Shown in pieces: positions 17,653 to 25,295 of a DNA stretch of 55,642 bases. Location: the NCBI GenBank assembly GCA_012026675.1, contig VEPA01000119.1, positions 1-55,642 of the forward strand, given 5' to 3'. The number at the start of each line of letters is the position of its first letter. Position 1 is the stretch's first letter. The notes below the pieces were generated by a model that worked only from the letters and a program-made list of their open reading frames with translations, was not told the DNA's origin and made no database searches. Origin of the DNA: Betaproteobacteria bacterium. GTDB lineage: Bacteria; Pseudomonadota; Gammaproteobacteria; Burkholderiales; Rhodocyclaceae. Made by a program: the position numbers and the translations under genes.

Positions 17653-17828
17653 ATTCTCTGGGCTCGTTTTCGGGTTTGTAGACGCGTAGCTGGTGTGCGC
17701 AAGATCTCTGGTGGGGACCGGTAATTGATTATTTACCCAGCGCAAGCTCCGCGTTCATTTGTTCGGCGAAGAGCGGCGGCACGTTGCTACTACTATTTGA
17801 GGAAAATTGAAGTGAAAGGGGTTTGGCG

Positions 17829-18788
17829 ATGAATGACAGGTTGACCACCGCCGTCCTTTTCCTTGTCTTCAATCGCGCCGACACGACGCGCCAGGTATTC
17901 GAAGCGATCCGTCAGGCGCGACCAGCGCGCTTGTACGTCGCGGCAGATGGACCAAGAGTCAATCATCCTAGCGACGGTGAGCGCTGCGAATTGGTCCGTC
18001 AGATTGCAACGGCTGTTGATTGGCCGTGCGAGCTAAGGACCCTATTTCGAGAGACGAATCTGGGCTGCGGGGTTGCGGTAAGCGCGGCAATTGACTGGTT
18101 TTTTGAGCTGGAACCCGAGGGCATCATTCTGGAAGACGACTGCTTGCCCGACGCGAGTTTTTTCAGGTTTTGCGAAGAAATGCTTGAACGGTATCGCGAG
18201 AAGCCCGCGGTAATGATGATTTCAGGTGATTATTATTATGGAAGGCATCAACGACATCCAAGCAGTTATTTTTTCAGCCGGTACGTGGGTACTTGGGGCT
18301 GGGCAAGCTGGGCGCGGGCTTGGACATTCAATGATCGAACAATGCGGCGATGGCCGGAGCTTAGGAATTCGGAGTGGCTCATTCAAGTCGGAGACGGACA
18401 CACGGACTTCAGTGATTACTGGACAAAACTATTCGATACCGTTTATGCCGGCAGGGATGACATATGGGACTATCAATGGGCATTTTCATGCTGGACGCAG
18501 GACGGCATCACAATTTTGCCATCCAGGAATCTGGTGAAGCATATCGGGTATGGTAGCGATGCAACCCATATGAAAGGTGACGGCGGGTGGATATGGAAAT
18601 TGCCGCTGGAAGCGATATCCTTTCCACTGGTGCATCCTGCCGAAATAGAGCGCGATCGAGTAGCTGACCGATGGATGGACCTGAAGGTATTTGGAGTGAA
18701 GGCGGAATACTATAGAAGAATCCTGCGCAGGATTCCGGGCCTGCATAGAGTAGTGCATCAGTTGAGAATGTTACGTCGCCAATATTGA
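17829..18788 (+). CDS. GT-A type glycosyltransferase (HlpA-like)
   Basis: 319 residues from ATG 17829, chosen because AAAGGGG lies seven bases upstream; a TTG two codons earlier is less likely. Features are VLFLVFNRADTTRQVFEAI, LYVAADGPR, the metal site GIILEDDCLPD and the string GTWGWASWARAW. Proteins of this type are often labelled hemolytic protein HlpA-like but have a nucleotide-diphospho-sugar transferase fold. It probably adds one sugar of the repeat unit. Confidence 0.8.
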   Translation: MNDRLTTAVLFLVFNRADTTRQVFEAIRQARPARLYVAADGPRVNHPSDGERCELVRQIATAVDWPCELRTLFRETNLGCGVAVSAAIDWFFELEPEGIILEDDCLPDASFFRFCEEMLERYREKPAVMMISGDYYYGRHQRHPSSYFFSRYVGTWGWASWARAWTFNDRTMRRWPELRNSEWLIQVGDGHTDFSDYWTKLFDTVYAGRDDIWDYQWAFSCWTQDGITILPSRNLVKHIGYGSDATHMKGDGGWIWKLPLEAISFPLVHPAEIERDRVADRWMDLKVFGVKAEYYRRILRRIPGLHRVVHQLRMLRRQY

Positions 18789-18798
18789 ATTCCGCCCG

Positions 18799-19605
18799 AT
18801 GAACATAAAGAACCTGGCTCGAAAGTGGTGCCCTCCAATCCTGTTGATGTGGGCACGGCAAGTCCGCGAGCATCAAGGCATTGTGTTTACGGGCAATTAC
18901 CCGTCGTGGTCAGAGGCACGACAAGCATCCACTGGTTACGATTCGGCGACGATATTTCACCGTGTGCGAGATGCGGCATTAAAGGTCAAGAGCGGCGCTG
19001 CGGTATTCGAACGGGATTCCGCGTGCTTTTACCAGGAAGAATACCGCTGGCCCACGCTTGCATGTCTGTTGGCAATTGCTGCAGAGCGTCGAAGTCATCT
19101 CCGCGTGCTTGACTTGGGCGGATCTCTGGGTAGCTACTATTTTCAGCATAGAAAGTTCATGTCCAGACTGGAGAAAGTACATTGGTCGGTGGTTGAGCAA
19201 AAACATTTCGTTGCGTGTGGCCGCGATGAGTTTCAAAATGAATGTTTGAAGTTTTATGAATCCGTAGACGACTGTCTTGCGGAAGGACCGGTGGATGTAG
19301 CATTCCTGTCGAGCGTGCTTCAATATCTTGAGCGACCCTACGCGATGCTGGCAACGCTTGCGGACGCAGAGATCCCCTATCTGCTAATCGACCGAACCGC
19401 TTTTGTCGAGGGAACGCAAGACAGGCTTACCGTTCAACATGTGCCCGAGTCCATCTACGAGGCGAGTTACCCCGCATGGCTGTTTTCGCGGCAGAAATTC
19501 ATGACGGCGATTGCAAAAGCGAGTTATCGCCCGATCACCGAATTTCTTAGCGACGATGACTTTGGGATCGGACAATTCCAGGGTATCTTTCTTGAACGCA
19601 TTTAA
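18799..19605 (+). CDS. TIGR04325-type putative methyltransferase
   Basis: 268 residues. VLDLGGSLGSYYFQHR near residue 102 replaces the usual motif I, and ALSSVLQYLE-like spacing (FLSSVLQYLERPY) follows; both are typical of the TIGR04325 family found in polysaccharide loci. SAM dependence is assumed from fold. It sits ten bases after the GT-A gene. The target may be a sugar or chain end; no family member's substrate is known to me. Confidence 0.78.
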   Translation: MNIKNLARKWCPPILLMWARQVREHQGIVFTGNYPSWSEARQASTGYDSATIFHRVRDAALKVKSGAAVFERDSACFYQEEYRWPTLACLLAIAAERRSHLRVLDLGGSLGSYYFQHRKFMSRLEKVHWSVVEQKHFVACGRDEFQNECLKFYESVDDCLAEGPVDVAFLSSVLQYLERPYAMLATLADAEIPYLLIDRTAFVEGTQDRLTVQHVPESIYEASYPAWLFSRQKFMTAIAKASYRPITEFLSDDDFGIGQFQGIFLERI

Positions 19606-20335
19606 AGCTAGATTGCGCGCAATCCATCATCGGGCGGCATACTTTCCTAGCGTGCTGGGACTGTTCATCAATCCGTTCTATTTCGCACGCAAGGGGTTAA
19701 CCAAGCATATAGGCGACTTGGCCGGCCATATCACCGGAAGAACATTGGACGTTGGATGTGGCAACAAACCCTATTCGCGTCTCTATCATGCGGAGGAATT
19801 CGTTGGATTGGAGATGGATACCGAACAGAACCGTGCGAGCAAACATGCAGAGTACTATTACGATGGCAGTCGGTTTCCTTTTGCTGACGAATCATTCGAT
19901 TCCATGGTAGGAAGTGAGGTTTTCGAGCATGTGTTCAATCCAGATCAATTTCTGAGCGAGGTTGTGCGCGTACTGAAACCAGGCGGCAAGGTGCTGCTGA
20001 CGATGCCATTTGTGTGGGACGAGCATGAACAACCGCTCGATTTCGCTCGGTACTCGTCCTTCGGAATTAGTTTTCTCCTGAAGCGACAGGGGCTCGAAAT
20101 AATTGAGCTACGCAAGTCAATTAATGACATTCGAGTGATTTTCCAGTTGATGAATTGTTACCTTTACAAGAAAACCGTGACACGAAATGCTTGGTTCAAC
20201 CTGATCGTCACCTTGATACTCATGGCCCCTTTCAATATTCTGGGAGAACTGTTGTCTTTCGTCACACCGAGGAATCCGGATCTTTATCTGGACAATATTG
20301 TGCTGGCAAGAAAGGCAAAGGTCGGGTGTGCATAG
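19592..20335 (+). CDS. Class I SAM methyltransferase (Methyltransf_11)
   Basis: 247 residues if started at TTG 19592, which overlaps the preceding gene by 14 bases and has AGGG nine bases upstream; ATG 19556 is the alternative. TLDVGCGNKPYSRLY is motif I, FVGLEMDT carries the acidic ribose ligand, and FPFADESFDSMVGSEVFEHV and VLKPGGKVLLTMPF are the later motifs. A hydrophobic helix near residues 195-215 may bind membrane. This is the third methyltransferase of the Wzm/Wzt cluster. Confidence 0.8.
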   Translation: MNAFKARLRAIHHRAAYFPSVLGLFINPFYFARKGLTKHIGDLAGHITGRTLDVGCGNKPYSRLYHAEEFVGLEMDTEQNRASKHAEYYYDGSRFPFADESFDSMVGSEVFEHVFNPDQFLSEVVRVLKPGGKVLLTMPFVWDEHEQPLDFARYSSFGISFLLKRQGLEIIELRKSINDIRVIFQLMNCYLYKKTVTRNAWFNLIVTLILMAPFNILGELLSFVTPRNPDLYLDNIVLARKAKVGCA

Positions 20336-20371
20336 TTTCTGCACGTTATTGGACTCTGCTCAAGCGAGAGG

Positions 20372-21367
20372 ATGAATCCCTACGCCGGAAAACGTGTGTT
20401 GATCACAGGTGGCCTTGGCTTCATCGGCTCCGCCCTGGCCCGGCGCCTTGTGGGGCAACAGGCCGAGGTCACCCTGGTGGACAGCCTGATCCCCGAGTAT
20501 GGCGGCAATCCGTTCAATATCGCTGACATCCGCGGCCGGGTGACCGTGAACGCCGGCGACGTGCGCGATCCCTTTGCGATGGCCTATATCATTCAGGGGC
20601 AGGACATCCTGTTCAACCTTGCGGGGCAGGCCAGCCATCTGGACTCGATGAGAGATCCACACACCGACCTGGACATCAACGCGGGCGCGCAGCTTTCCAT
20701 CCTCGAGACCTGCCGCAAGGCGAATGCCGGCATCAAAATCGTATTCGCCAGTACGCGGCAGTTGTACGGCAGACCGGACTATCTGCCGGTTGACGAGAAG
20801 CATCCTATTCGCCCGGTCGATGTCAACGGCATCAACAAGCTGGCCGGTGAGTCCTACCACCTTCTGTATAACAACGTCTACGGCATTCGCGCCTGTGCCC
20901 TACGGCTGACCAACACTTACGGGCCCGGCATGCGGGTGAAAGATGCCCGGCAGACCTTCCTGGGTCTCTGGGTGCGCCTGCTGCTCGAGGGCAAGCCGAT
21001 CAATGTCTTCGGCGACGGACTGCAGCGACGCGATTTCAATTACGTGGATGATTGCGTTGATGCATTGCTTCTCGCAGGCGCGAGCGAGGACGCAAATGGG
21101 AAGATCTACAACCTGGGGAGCAGCGAAGTGGTGAGTCTGTTGGCGCTGGCCGAGATGATGGTTGATCTCGAGGAGGGCGGAACGTTCGCTCATACCGCTT
21201 TCCCGGCAGAGCGCAAGGCGATAGACATAGGCGACTATTACGGCGATTTCTCGTCGATCAGGAGCGAATTGGGTTGGCAACCCAGGATTGGATTACGGGA
21301 GGGACTGAAACGAACGTTGGCCTATTACCGGGAGCATCGCGCTCATTATTGGGATCAAGCCGCGTGA
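20372..21367 (+). CDS. NAD(P)-dependent sugar epimerase/dehydratase (extended SDR) with Asn for catalytic Tyr
   Basis: 331 residues. VLITGGLGFIGSALARRL is the dinucleotide-binding GxxGxxG motif, and STRQLYG supplies the active-site Ser/Thr. Where YxxxK is expected, the protein reads NGINKLAGE, so the Lys is kept but the Tyr is Asn. LRLTNTYGPGM and RDFNYVDDCVDALLLA are family-typical. It probably modifies a nucleotide sugar for the aminotransferase that overlaps its stop. Whether the Tyr loss is shared by a subfamily needs an alignment. Confidence 0.85.
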   Translation: MNPYAGKRVLITGGLGFIGSALARRLVGQQAEVTLVDSLIPEYGGNPFNIADIRGRVTVNAGDVRDPFAMAYIIQGQDILFNLAGQASHLDSMRDPHTDLDINAGAQLSILETCRKANAGIKIVFASTRQLYGRPDYLPVDEKHPIRPVDVNGINKLAGESYHLLYNNVYGIRACALRLTNTYGPGMRVKDARQTFLGLWVRLLLEGKPINVFGDGLQRRDFNYVDDCVDALLLAGASEDANGKIYNLGSSEVVSLLALAEMMVDLEEGGTFAHTAFPAERKAIDIGDYYGDFSSIRSELGWQPRIGLREGLKRTLAYYREHRAHYWDQAA

Positions 21368-22464
21368 TCTTGATGAACGATTTCCGCGCCGAGCCGCCAG
21401 AACTGCAGGACGCCATGCTGGACGCGGTGCGCCGGGTACTGGAATCCGGGTGCTACGTGCTGGGCCGCGAAGTCGAAGCCTTCGAACACCAGTGGGCTTC
21501 CGCATGCGGCGTGAAACATGCGGTGGGCGTGGGTAACGGTATGGACGCGATCGAGATCGCGTTGCGCATGCTCGACATTGGCCCGGGCGACGAGGTGATC
21601 ACGACACCGATGACCGCGTTTGCGACTGTGCTCGCGATCCTGCGTTCCGGGGCAATCCCGGTGCTGGCGGACATAGACCCGGAAACTGCGCTACTCGCCC
21701 CGGAGAGCGTGGCGCGCTGCCTGAGCAGCCGGACGCGAGCCGTTGCACTGGTGCACCTGTACGGGCAGGTGCGGCGAATGGATGACTGGACTTCCTTCTG
21801 CGAGGAGCATGGAATACTCCTGATCGAAGATTGCGCCCAGGCACACCTTGCGACTTGGCGCGACAGGGTGGCGGGCGGGTTCGGAGCGGCTGGTGCCTAC
21901 AGCTTCTATCCCACCAAGAATCTAGGTGCGGCGGGGGACGCAGGAATGCTGGTGACCCATGATGAAGCCCTGGCTCGACGCGCCCGATACCTGCGGAACT
22001 ACGGTGAGACCGAGCGCTATCATCATCTCGAGGTCGGGCTGAACAGCAGGCTGGACGAAATCCAGGCCGCCATGCTCACGGAGAGGCTGAAGTGGCTGCC
22101 CGCGTTCACCGCACGGCGCCGCCACATCGCCGGAGTGTACCGGGCGGAGATCTACAATCCGCAGGTCCGACAACTTGCAGACCCCGAGGAGCCGTCTTCG
22201 CACGTCTATCATCTATTCGTTATCACATCTGACCGCCGCGACGCACTCCAAGAGCACCTGCAAGGGCATGAGGTTCAGACCCTGACTCACTACCCGATTC
22301 CCGCACACCTGCAGAAACCCTGCCTCGATATGAGACGAGACTCAGCCGGTCTCGCCCACAGCGAGCGTCATGCCGCCACCTGCCTTTCCCTCCCGTGTCA
22401 TCCCCAGATGTCAGACAAGGATGTGGAACGGGTGGTAGCGGCGGTCAATTCCTTTCAAGGTTGA
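21364..22464 (+). CDS. DegT/DnrJ/EryC1-type sugar aminotransferase
   Basis: 366 residues from GTG 21364, which overlaps the SDR stop as GTGA (ATG 21373 also possible). The PLP-binding lysine is in YSFYPTKNLGAAGDAG. GNGMDAIEIALRML, DPETALLAP, VHLYGQ and IEDCAQAHLA are family blocks. It transfers an amino group from glutamate to a keto-sugar nucleotide. With the adjacent SDR it would form a two-step route to an amino-deoxy sugar for the polymer. Confidence 0.92.
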   Translation: MILMNDFRAEPPELQDAMLDAVRRVLESGCYVLGREVEAFEHQWASACGVKHAVGVGNGMDAIEIALRMLDIGPGDEVITTPMTAFATVLAILRSGAIPVLADIDPETALLAPESVARCLSSRTRAVALVHLYGQVRRMDDWTSFCEEHGILLIEDCAQAHLATWRDRVAGGFGAAGAYSFYPTKNLGAAGDAGMLVTHDEALARRARYLRNYGETERYHHLEVGLNSRLDEIQAAMLTERLKWLPAFTARRRHIAGVYRAEIYNPQVRQLADPEEPSSHVYHLFVITSDRRDALQEHLQGHEVQTLTHYPIPAHLQKPCLDMRRDSAGLAHSERHAATCLSLPCHPQMSDKDVERVVAAVNSFQG

Positions 22465-22467
22465 TTC

Positions 22468-23412
22468 GTGGAGCACTATGTCACGCTATTCGACGGCAAT
22501 TTTCTGCCTCAGGGGCTGGCGCTGCTTGAGTCCCTGGAGCGGCACGCCGGGGAACATACTCTATGGGTGCTCTGCCTGGATGACAGGGCACGAGAGGTGC
22601 TCGACGGCCTGGCCAAACCGAACCTCCGCACGATCCCGCTGGCCGAGGTTGAAACACCGGAACTGCTCGCCGTCAAACCCGGTCGAAATCGAATGGAATA
22701 TTGCTGGACGCTGACGCCGTTCACGCCGCAGTTTGTCTTCCAGCGGGAGTCCCTGGTGGAGAGGGTGACTTACCTGGATGCGGACCTCTTCCTGCTGAAG
22801 AGCCCGCGACAGATTTTCGAAGAGTTCGACGAGTCCCGCAAGAGTGTCCTGATTACGGAACATGCCTACGATGCGGAATATGACCAATCCGCGACCAGTG
22901 GACGGTTCTGCGTCCAGTTCATGACCTTTGTGCGCAATGAGAGCGAACCCGTCCGGAGTTGGTGGGTGGAGCGCTGCCTTGAATGGTGCTTCGATCAGAA
23001 GAAGGATGGAAGATTCGGAGACCAGAAATACCTGGACGACTGGCCCGAGCGCTTTCCAAACCACGTGCACGTCCTCCGGCAAGAGGCCGCCATTCTGGCC
23101 CCCTGGAACGCCCGGCGCTTCCCCTACTCCAAGGCGATTGCCTGGCATTTTCAAGCATTACGCATTCACGGCGACCGGATTCGCTGGTATCTCGGCGACG
23201 AAATACCTGAAGTGGTAGAAGCGCAGGTATATCTTCCCTATGTGAAGCTGTTGGAACAAAAACTCCAACAGCTCGGACAACCCGTCGTCCAGGGAAGATT
23301 GGAGTCTACTGGTTTGGCATTGATGAACTGGGGCAAGCTCTTGATCAAGAGAATCTTGGGTCTCTCCCGGAAATTGAGGCGCCAGAAAATCAGCTATATT
23401 CGAATAGACTGA
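22468..23412 (+). CDS. GT8-like nucleotide-sugar transferase
   Basis: 314 residues from GTG 22468, three bases after the aminotransferase stop. The metal site is YLDADLF (about residue 103), with TLFDGNFLPQGLALLESLE at the N-terminus and GDQKYLDDWPERF in the catalytic half, all resembling GT8-type GT-A enzymes. The last 40 residues are basic. It may use the sugar made by the SDR/aminotransferase pair; this is context-based inference. Confidence 0.8.
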   Translation: MEHYVTLFDGNFLPQGLALLESLERHAGEHTLWVLCLDDRAREVLDGLAKPNLRTIPLAEVETPELLAVKPGRNRMEYCWTLTPFTPQFVFQRESLVERVTYLDADLFLLKSPRQIFEEFDESRKSVLITEHAYDAEYDQSATSGRFCVQFMTFVRNESEPVRSWWVERCLEWCFDQKKDGRFGDQKYLDDWPERFPNHVHVLRQEAAILAPWNARRFPYSKAIAWHFQALRIHGDRIRWYLGDEIPEVVEAQVYLPYVKLLEQKLQQLGQPVVQGRLESTGLALMNWGKLLIKRILGLSRKLRRQKISYIRID

Positions 23413-23593
23413 GCCGTGCCTATCCGGTTTGTCTCCCGACGATTCTGCCTCGTGGGTATTTCTGAACATGGAATTGAGCTATTATGTTCAGATGGTTTTC
23501 TGGCGCTGCTGCCAGCACGAACGGGCGCGATTGGAGCGTATTTTGCGTTGCGCGCGTCATTGAAGACCGAAAACGCTTCTCTCTGGAACACAC

Positions 23594-24517
23594 ATGCGTA
23601 GTCCAACCCTTAGCGAATTGCCTCCGCCGCCGGAGGCCATGACGATATGGCCTTGGACTCGGGGTTCGAGGCCGCTGCCCGAGACGATGTCCGATGGCCA
23701 ACCCTGGCCACTGATCAGCATCGTCATGCCCTCGTTCAATCAGGGCCAGTTTATCGAGGAGGCGATTCGATCGGTACTGTTGCAAGGGTACCCGAGGCTC
23801 GAGTTGATCGTCGTGGATGGTGGCTCTACCGACAATACACTCGAGACGATCGCGAAATACAAACCGTGGCTGAAGCACTGGGTCTCCGAGCAGGACGCTG
23901 GACCGGCAGACGCGCTTAACAAAGGTTTCAGGATGGCGAGTGGCGATGTATACGGGTTCCTGAACGCCGACGACTTCTGCCTGCCAGGCTGCTTCGCGCA
24001 AGCGGCCGAGGAATTTCAGAAGCATCGCGCAGCCGACGTGGTTTCCGGTCACGGGTACTTCGCAAAGCCGTCTGGCGAACTGGGAATATCCACGTTCAGC
24101 GACCGGTGGAATCTGAAGCGATTCAGCTACGGTGCCTGCGTACTGCTGCAGCCCGCAACCTTCTTTCGCCGGAGTATCTTCGAGCGGGTTCAGGGCTTCC
24201 GGCAGAAAGCGAGCACATGCTGGGACATGGAACTGTGGGCCGACATGGCGATGGCAGGAGCGACCTTCCGCACTACGGACAGATTCATGGCCGCATTCCG
24301 GCTCCACCCGGGTTCCATCACGGGGAGCGCAGAGCTCCGAAAGCAGCGGAGGCAGGACAGCCTAGCGGTGATGGAGCGAGCGAGGGGAAGGCCCGAGTCG
24401 GCGGGTGACCGGCTCCTCCAGTTCTTCCATCGAGCCTGCAAGTTCGCCAGCCATCCTAGAAGAACGCTTCGCCAGCGACTCTATTTCTATTCGACATTGC
24501 AACGCTGGTCGCTATAA
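23594..24517 (+). CDS. GT2-family glycosyltransferase (WcaA type)
   Basis: 307 residues. The Pro-rich N-terminus with WPWTRGSRPLP before ISIVMPSFNQGQFIEEAI is a recurrent arrangement in this GT2 subgroup and supports ATG 23594. LIVVDGGSTDNTLETI and VYGFLNADDFCLPG give the base-binding and DXD-type sites. A 181-base gap before it holds no convincing gene, so it may have its own promoter. It is the last gene of the plus-strand glycosyltransferase cluster. Confidence 0.92.
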   Translation: MRSPTLSELPPPPEAMTIWPWTRGSRPLPETMSDGQPWPLISIVMPSFNQGQFIEEAIRSVLLQGYPRLELIVVDGGSTDNTLETIAKYKPWLKHWVSEQDAGPADALNKGFRMASGDVYGFLNADDFCLPGCFAQAAEEFQKHRAADVVSGHGYFAKPSGELGISTFSDRWNLKRFSYGACVLLQPATFFRRSIFERVQGFRQKASTCWDMELWADMAMAGATFRTTDRFMAAFRLHPGSITGSAELRKQRRQDSLAVMERARGRPESAGDRLLQFFHRACKFASHPRRTLRQRLYFYSTLQRWSL

Positions 24518-24636
24518 CCGGCTATGGTGATCCGGGCTCGAATACTCCATCACCTATCCCATCCCCGGCCCTTCAAGGGAGAGATACAAAACCTTGGCTT
24601 TCGTTGAATGGGAGGGAGAGAGATAACAGCAACCGT

Positions 24637-24670
24637 TTGACAAAATGTTCAGGCTCGTGCAGTGTATAAT
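24637..24670 (+). promoter_or_regulatory. Putative sigma-70 promoter of the small secreted protein gene
   Basis: A perfect TTGACA (24637-24642) and a perfect TATAAT (24665-24670) lie 80-115 bases upstream of the ATG at 24751. The spacer is 22 bases, longer than the usual 17, so either the -35 match is fortuitous or an activator is needed. The predicted 5' leader is about 75 bases. Confidence 0.5.
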
Positions 24671-24750
24671 CTATTTAGTTGGCGAACCCTTCGAGGAAGA
24701 TATAGTTTTCCGACCAGCAACGCAGTCAATTTCTTGAAAGAGTGTCAATC

Positions 24751-25203
24751 ATGAATTCGAAAAACTTTATCACTGCATTAGTCGTCTCCCTGGTGTCGCT
24801 GGGTGCCGCGGATCTGATGGGCGTGCCGGTCTCTGAAAAGGCGTTTGCGCAAACCAACCATCAGTCGGAACTTGCCAAGATCATGACGTCGAACGCGACG
24901 AACCTGGATGCCTTGATGACTGCCCTCCAGAATTATCTGGTGAACAATCCTGATTCCGTCGGCTTCCTTTCGGAAGCCGTAGCCGAGGCCAACCCGGGAA
25001 CAGGCACCTTGAAGGCCATCGGCAAGGCTGCCAAAGCAGCCTTTATTGCGCTTTCCAGGGCCGGCAATCAGGCTGCCGCGTCCGCGCTTTATACCGAAGT
25101 GACGTCGAGCCCCGCTGCTTTCTTCGCGCAGGTTCAAGCAGGAACCAGCAATTACTTCACCAGCAGTACCATCCCGAACTGTGCTTCGGTGAGTTGCAGC
25201 TGA
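24751..25203 (+). CDS. Small secreted protein, unknown function
   Basis: 150 residues from ATG 24751 (GAAAGAG upstream). Residues 1-34 form a Sec signal peptide, with a hydrophobic stretch at 8-22 and a likely cut after AFA. The mature part is Ala/Ser/Asn-rich and helical, ending in IPNCASVSCS with two Cys (144, 149) that could form a small loop. I recognise no family. It stands between a glycosyltransferase and wzy, has its own promoter elements and a strong terminator, and so is probably made in larger amounts than its neighbours. It may be a periplasmic or matrix protein tied to the polymer; that is a guess. Confidence 0.75.
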   Translation: MNSKNFITALVVSLVSLGAADLMGVPVSEKAFAQTNHQSELAKIMTSNATNLDALMTALQNYLVNNPDSVGFLSEAVAEANPGTGTLKAIGKAAKAAFIALSRAGNQAAASALYTEVTSSPAAFFAQVQAGTSNYFTSSTIPNCASVSCS

Positions 25204-25232
25204 TCGCAAAACATTTGAAGTGGTTTTGAGGC

Positions 25233-25264
25233 AACAAAATCGGGGCTGCGGCCCCGATTTTGTT
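25233..25264 (+). terminator. Strong intrinsic terminator after the small secreted protein
   Basis: A perfect 14-base stem (AACAAAATCGGGGC and its complement) with loop TGCG, whose right arm runs into TTTTGTTTT. It lies 30 bases after the stop and ends 31 bases before the wzy ATG. The A-rich left arm would let it work on the other strand too. Confidence 0.92.
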
Positions 25265-25295
25265 TTGCCATCCCTGCAATCATCCCATCGCGCGA

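Noticed and set aside
23416-23601. 61-codon frame between two glycosyltransferase genes
   Set aside because: No ribosome site and no recognisable pattern; it ends eight bases into the next gene.
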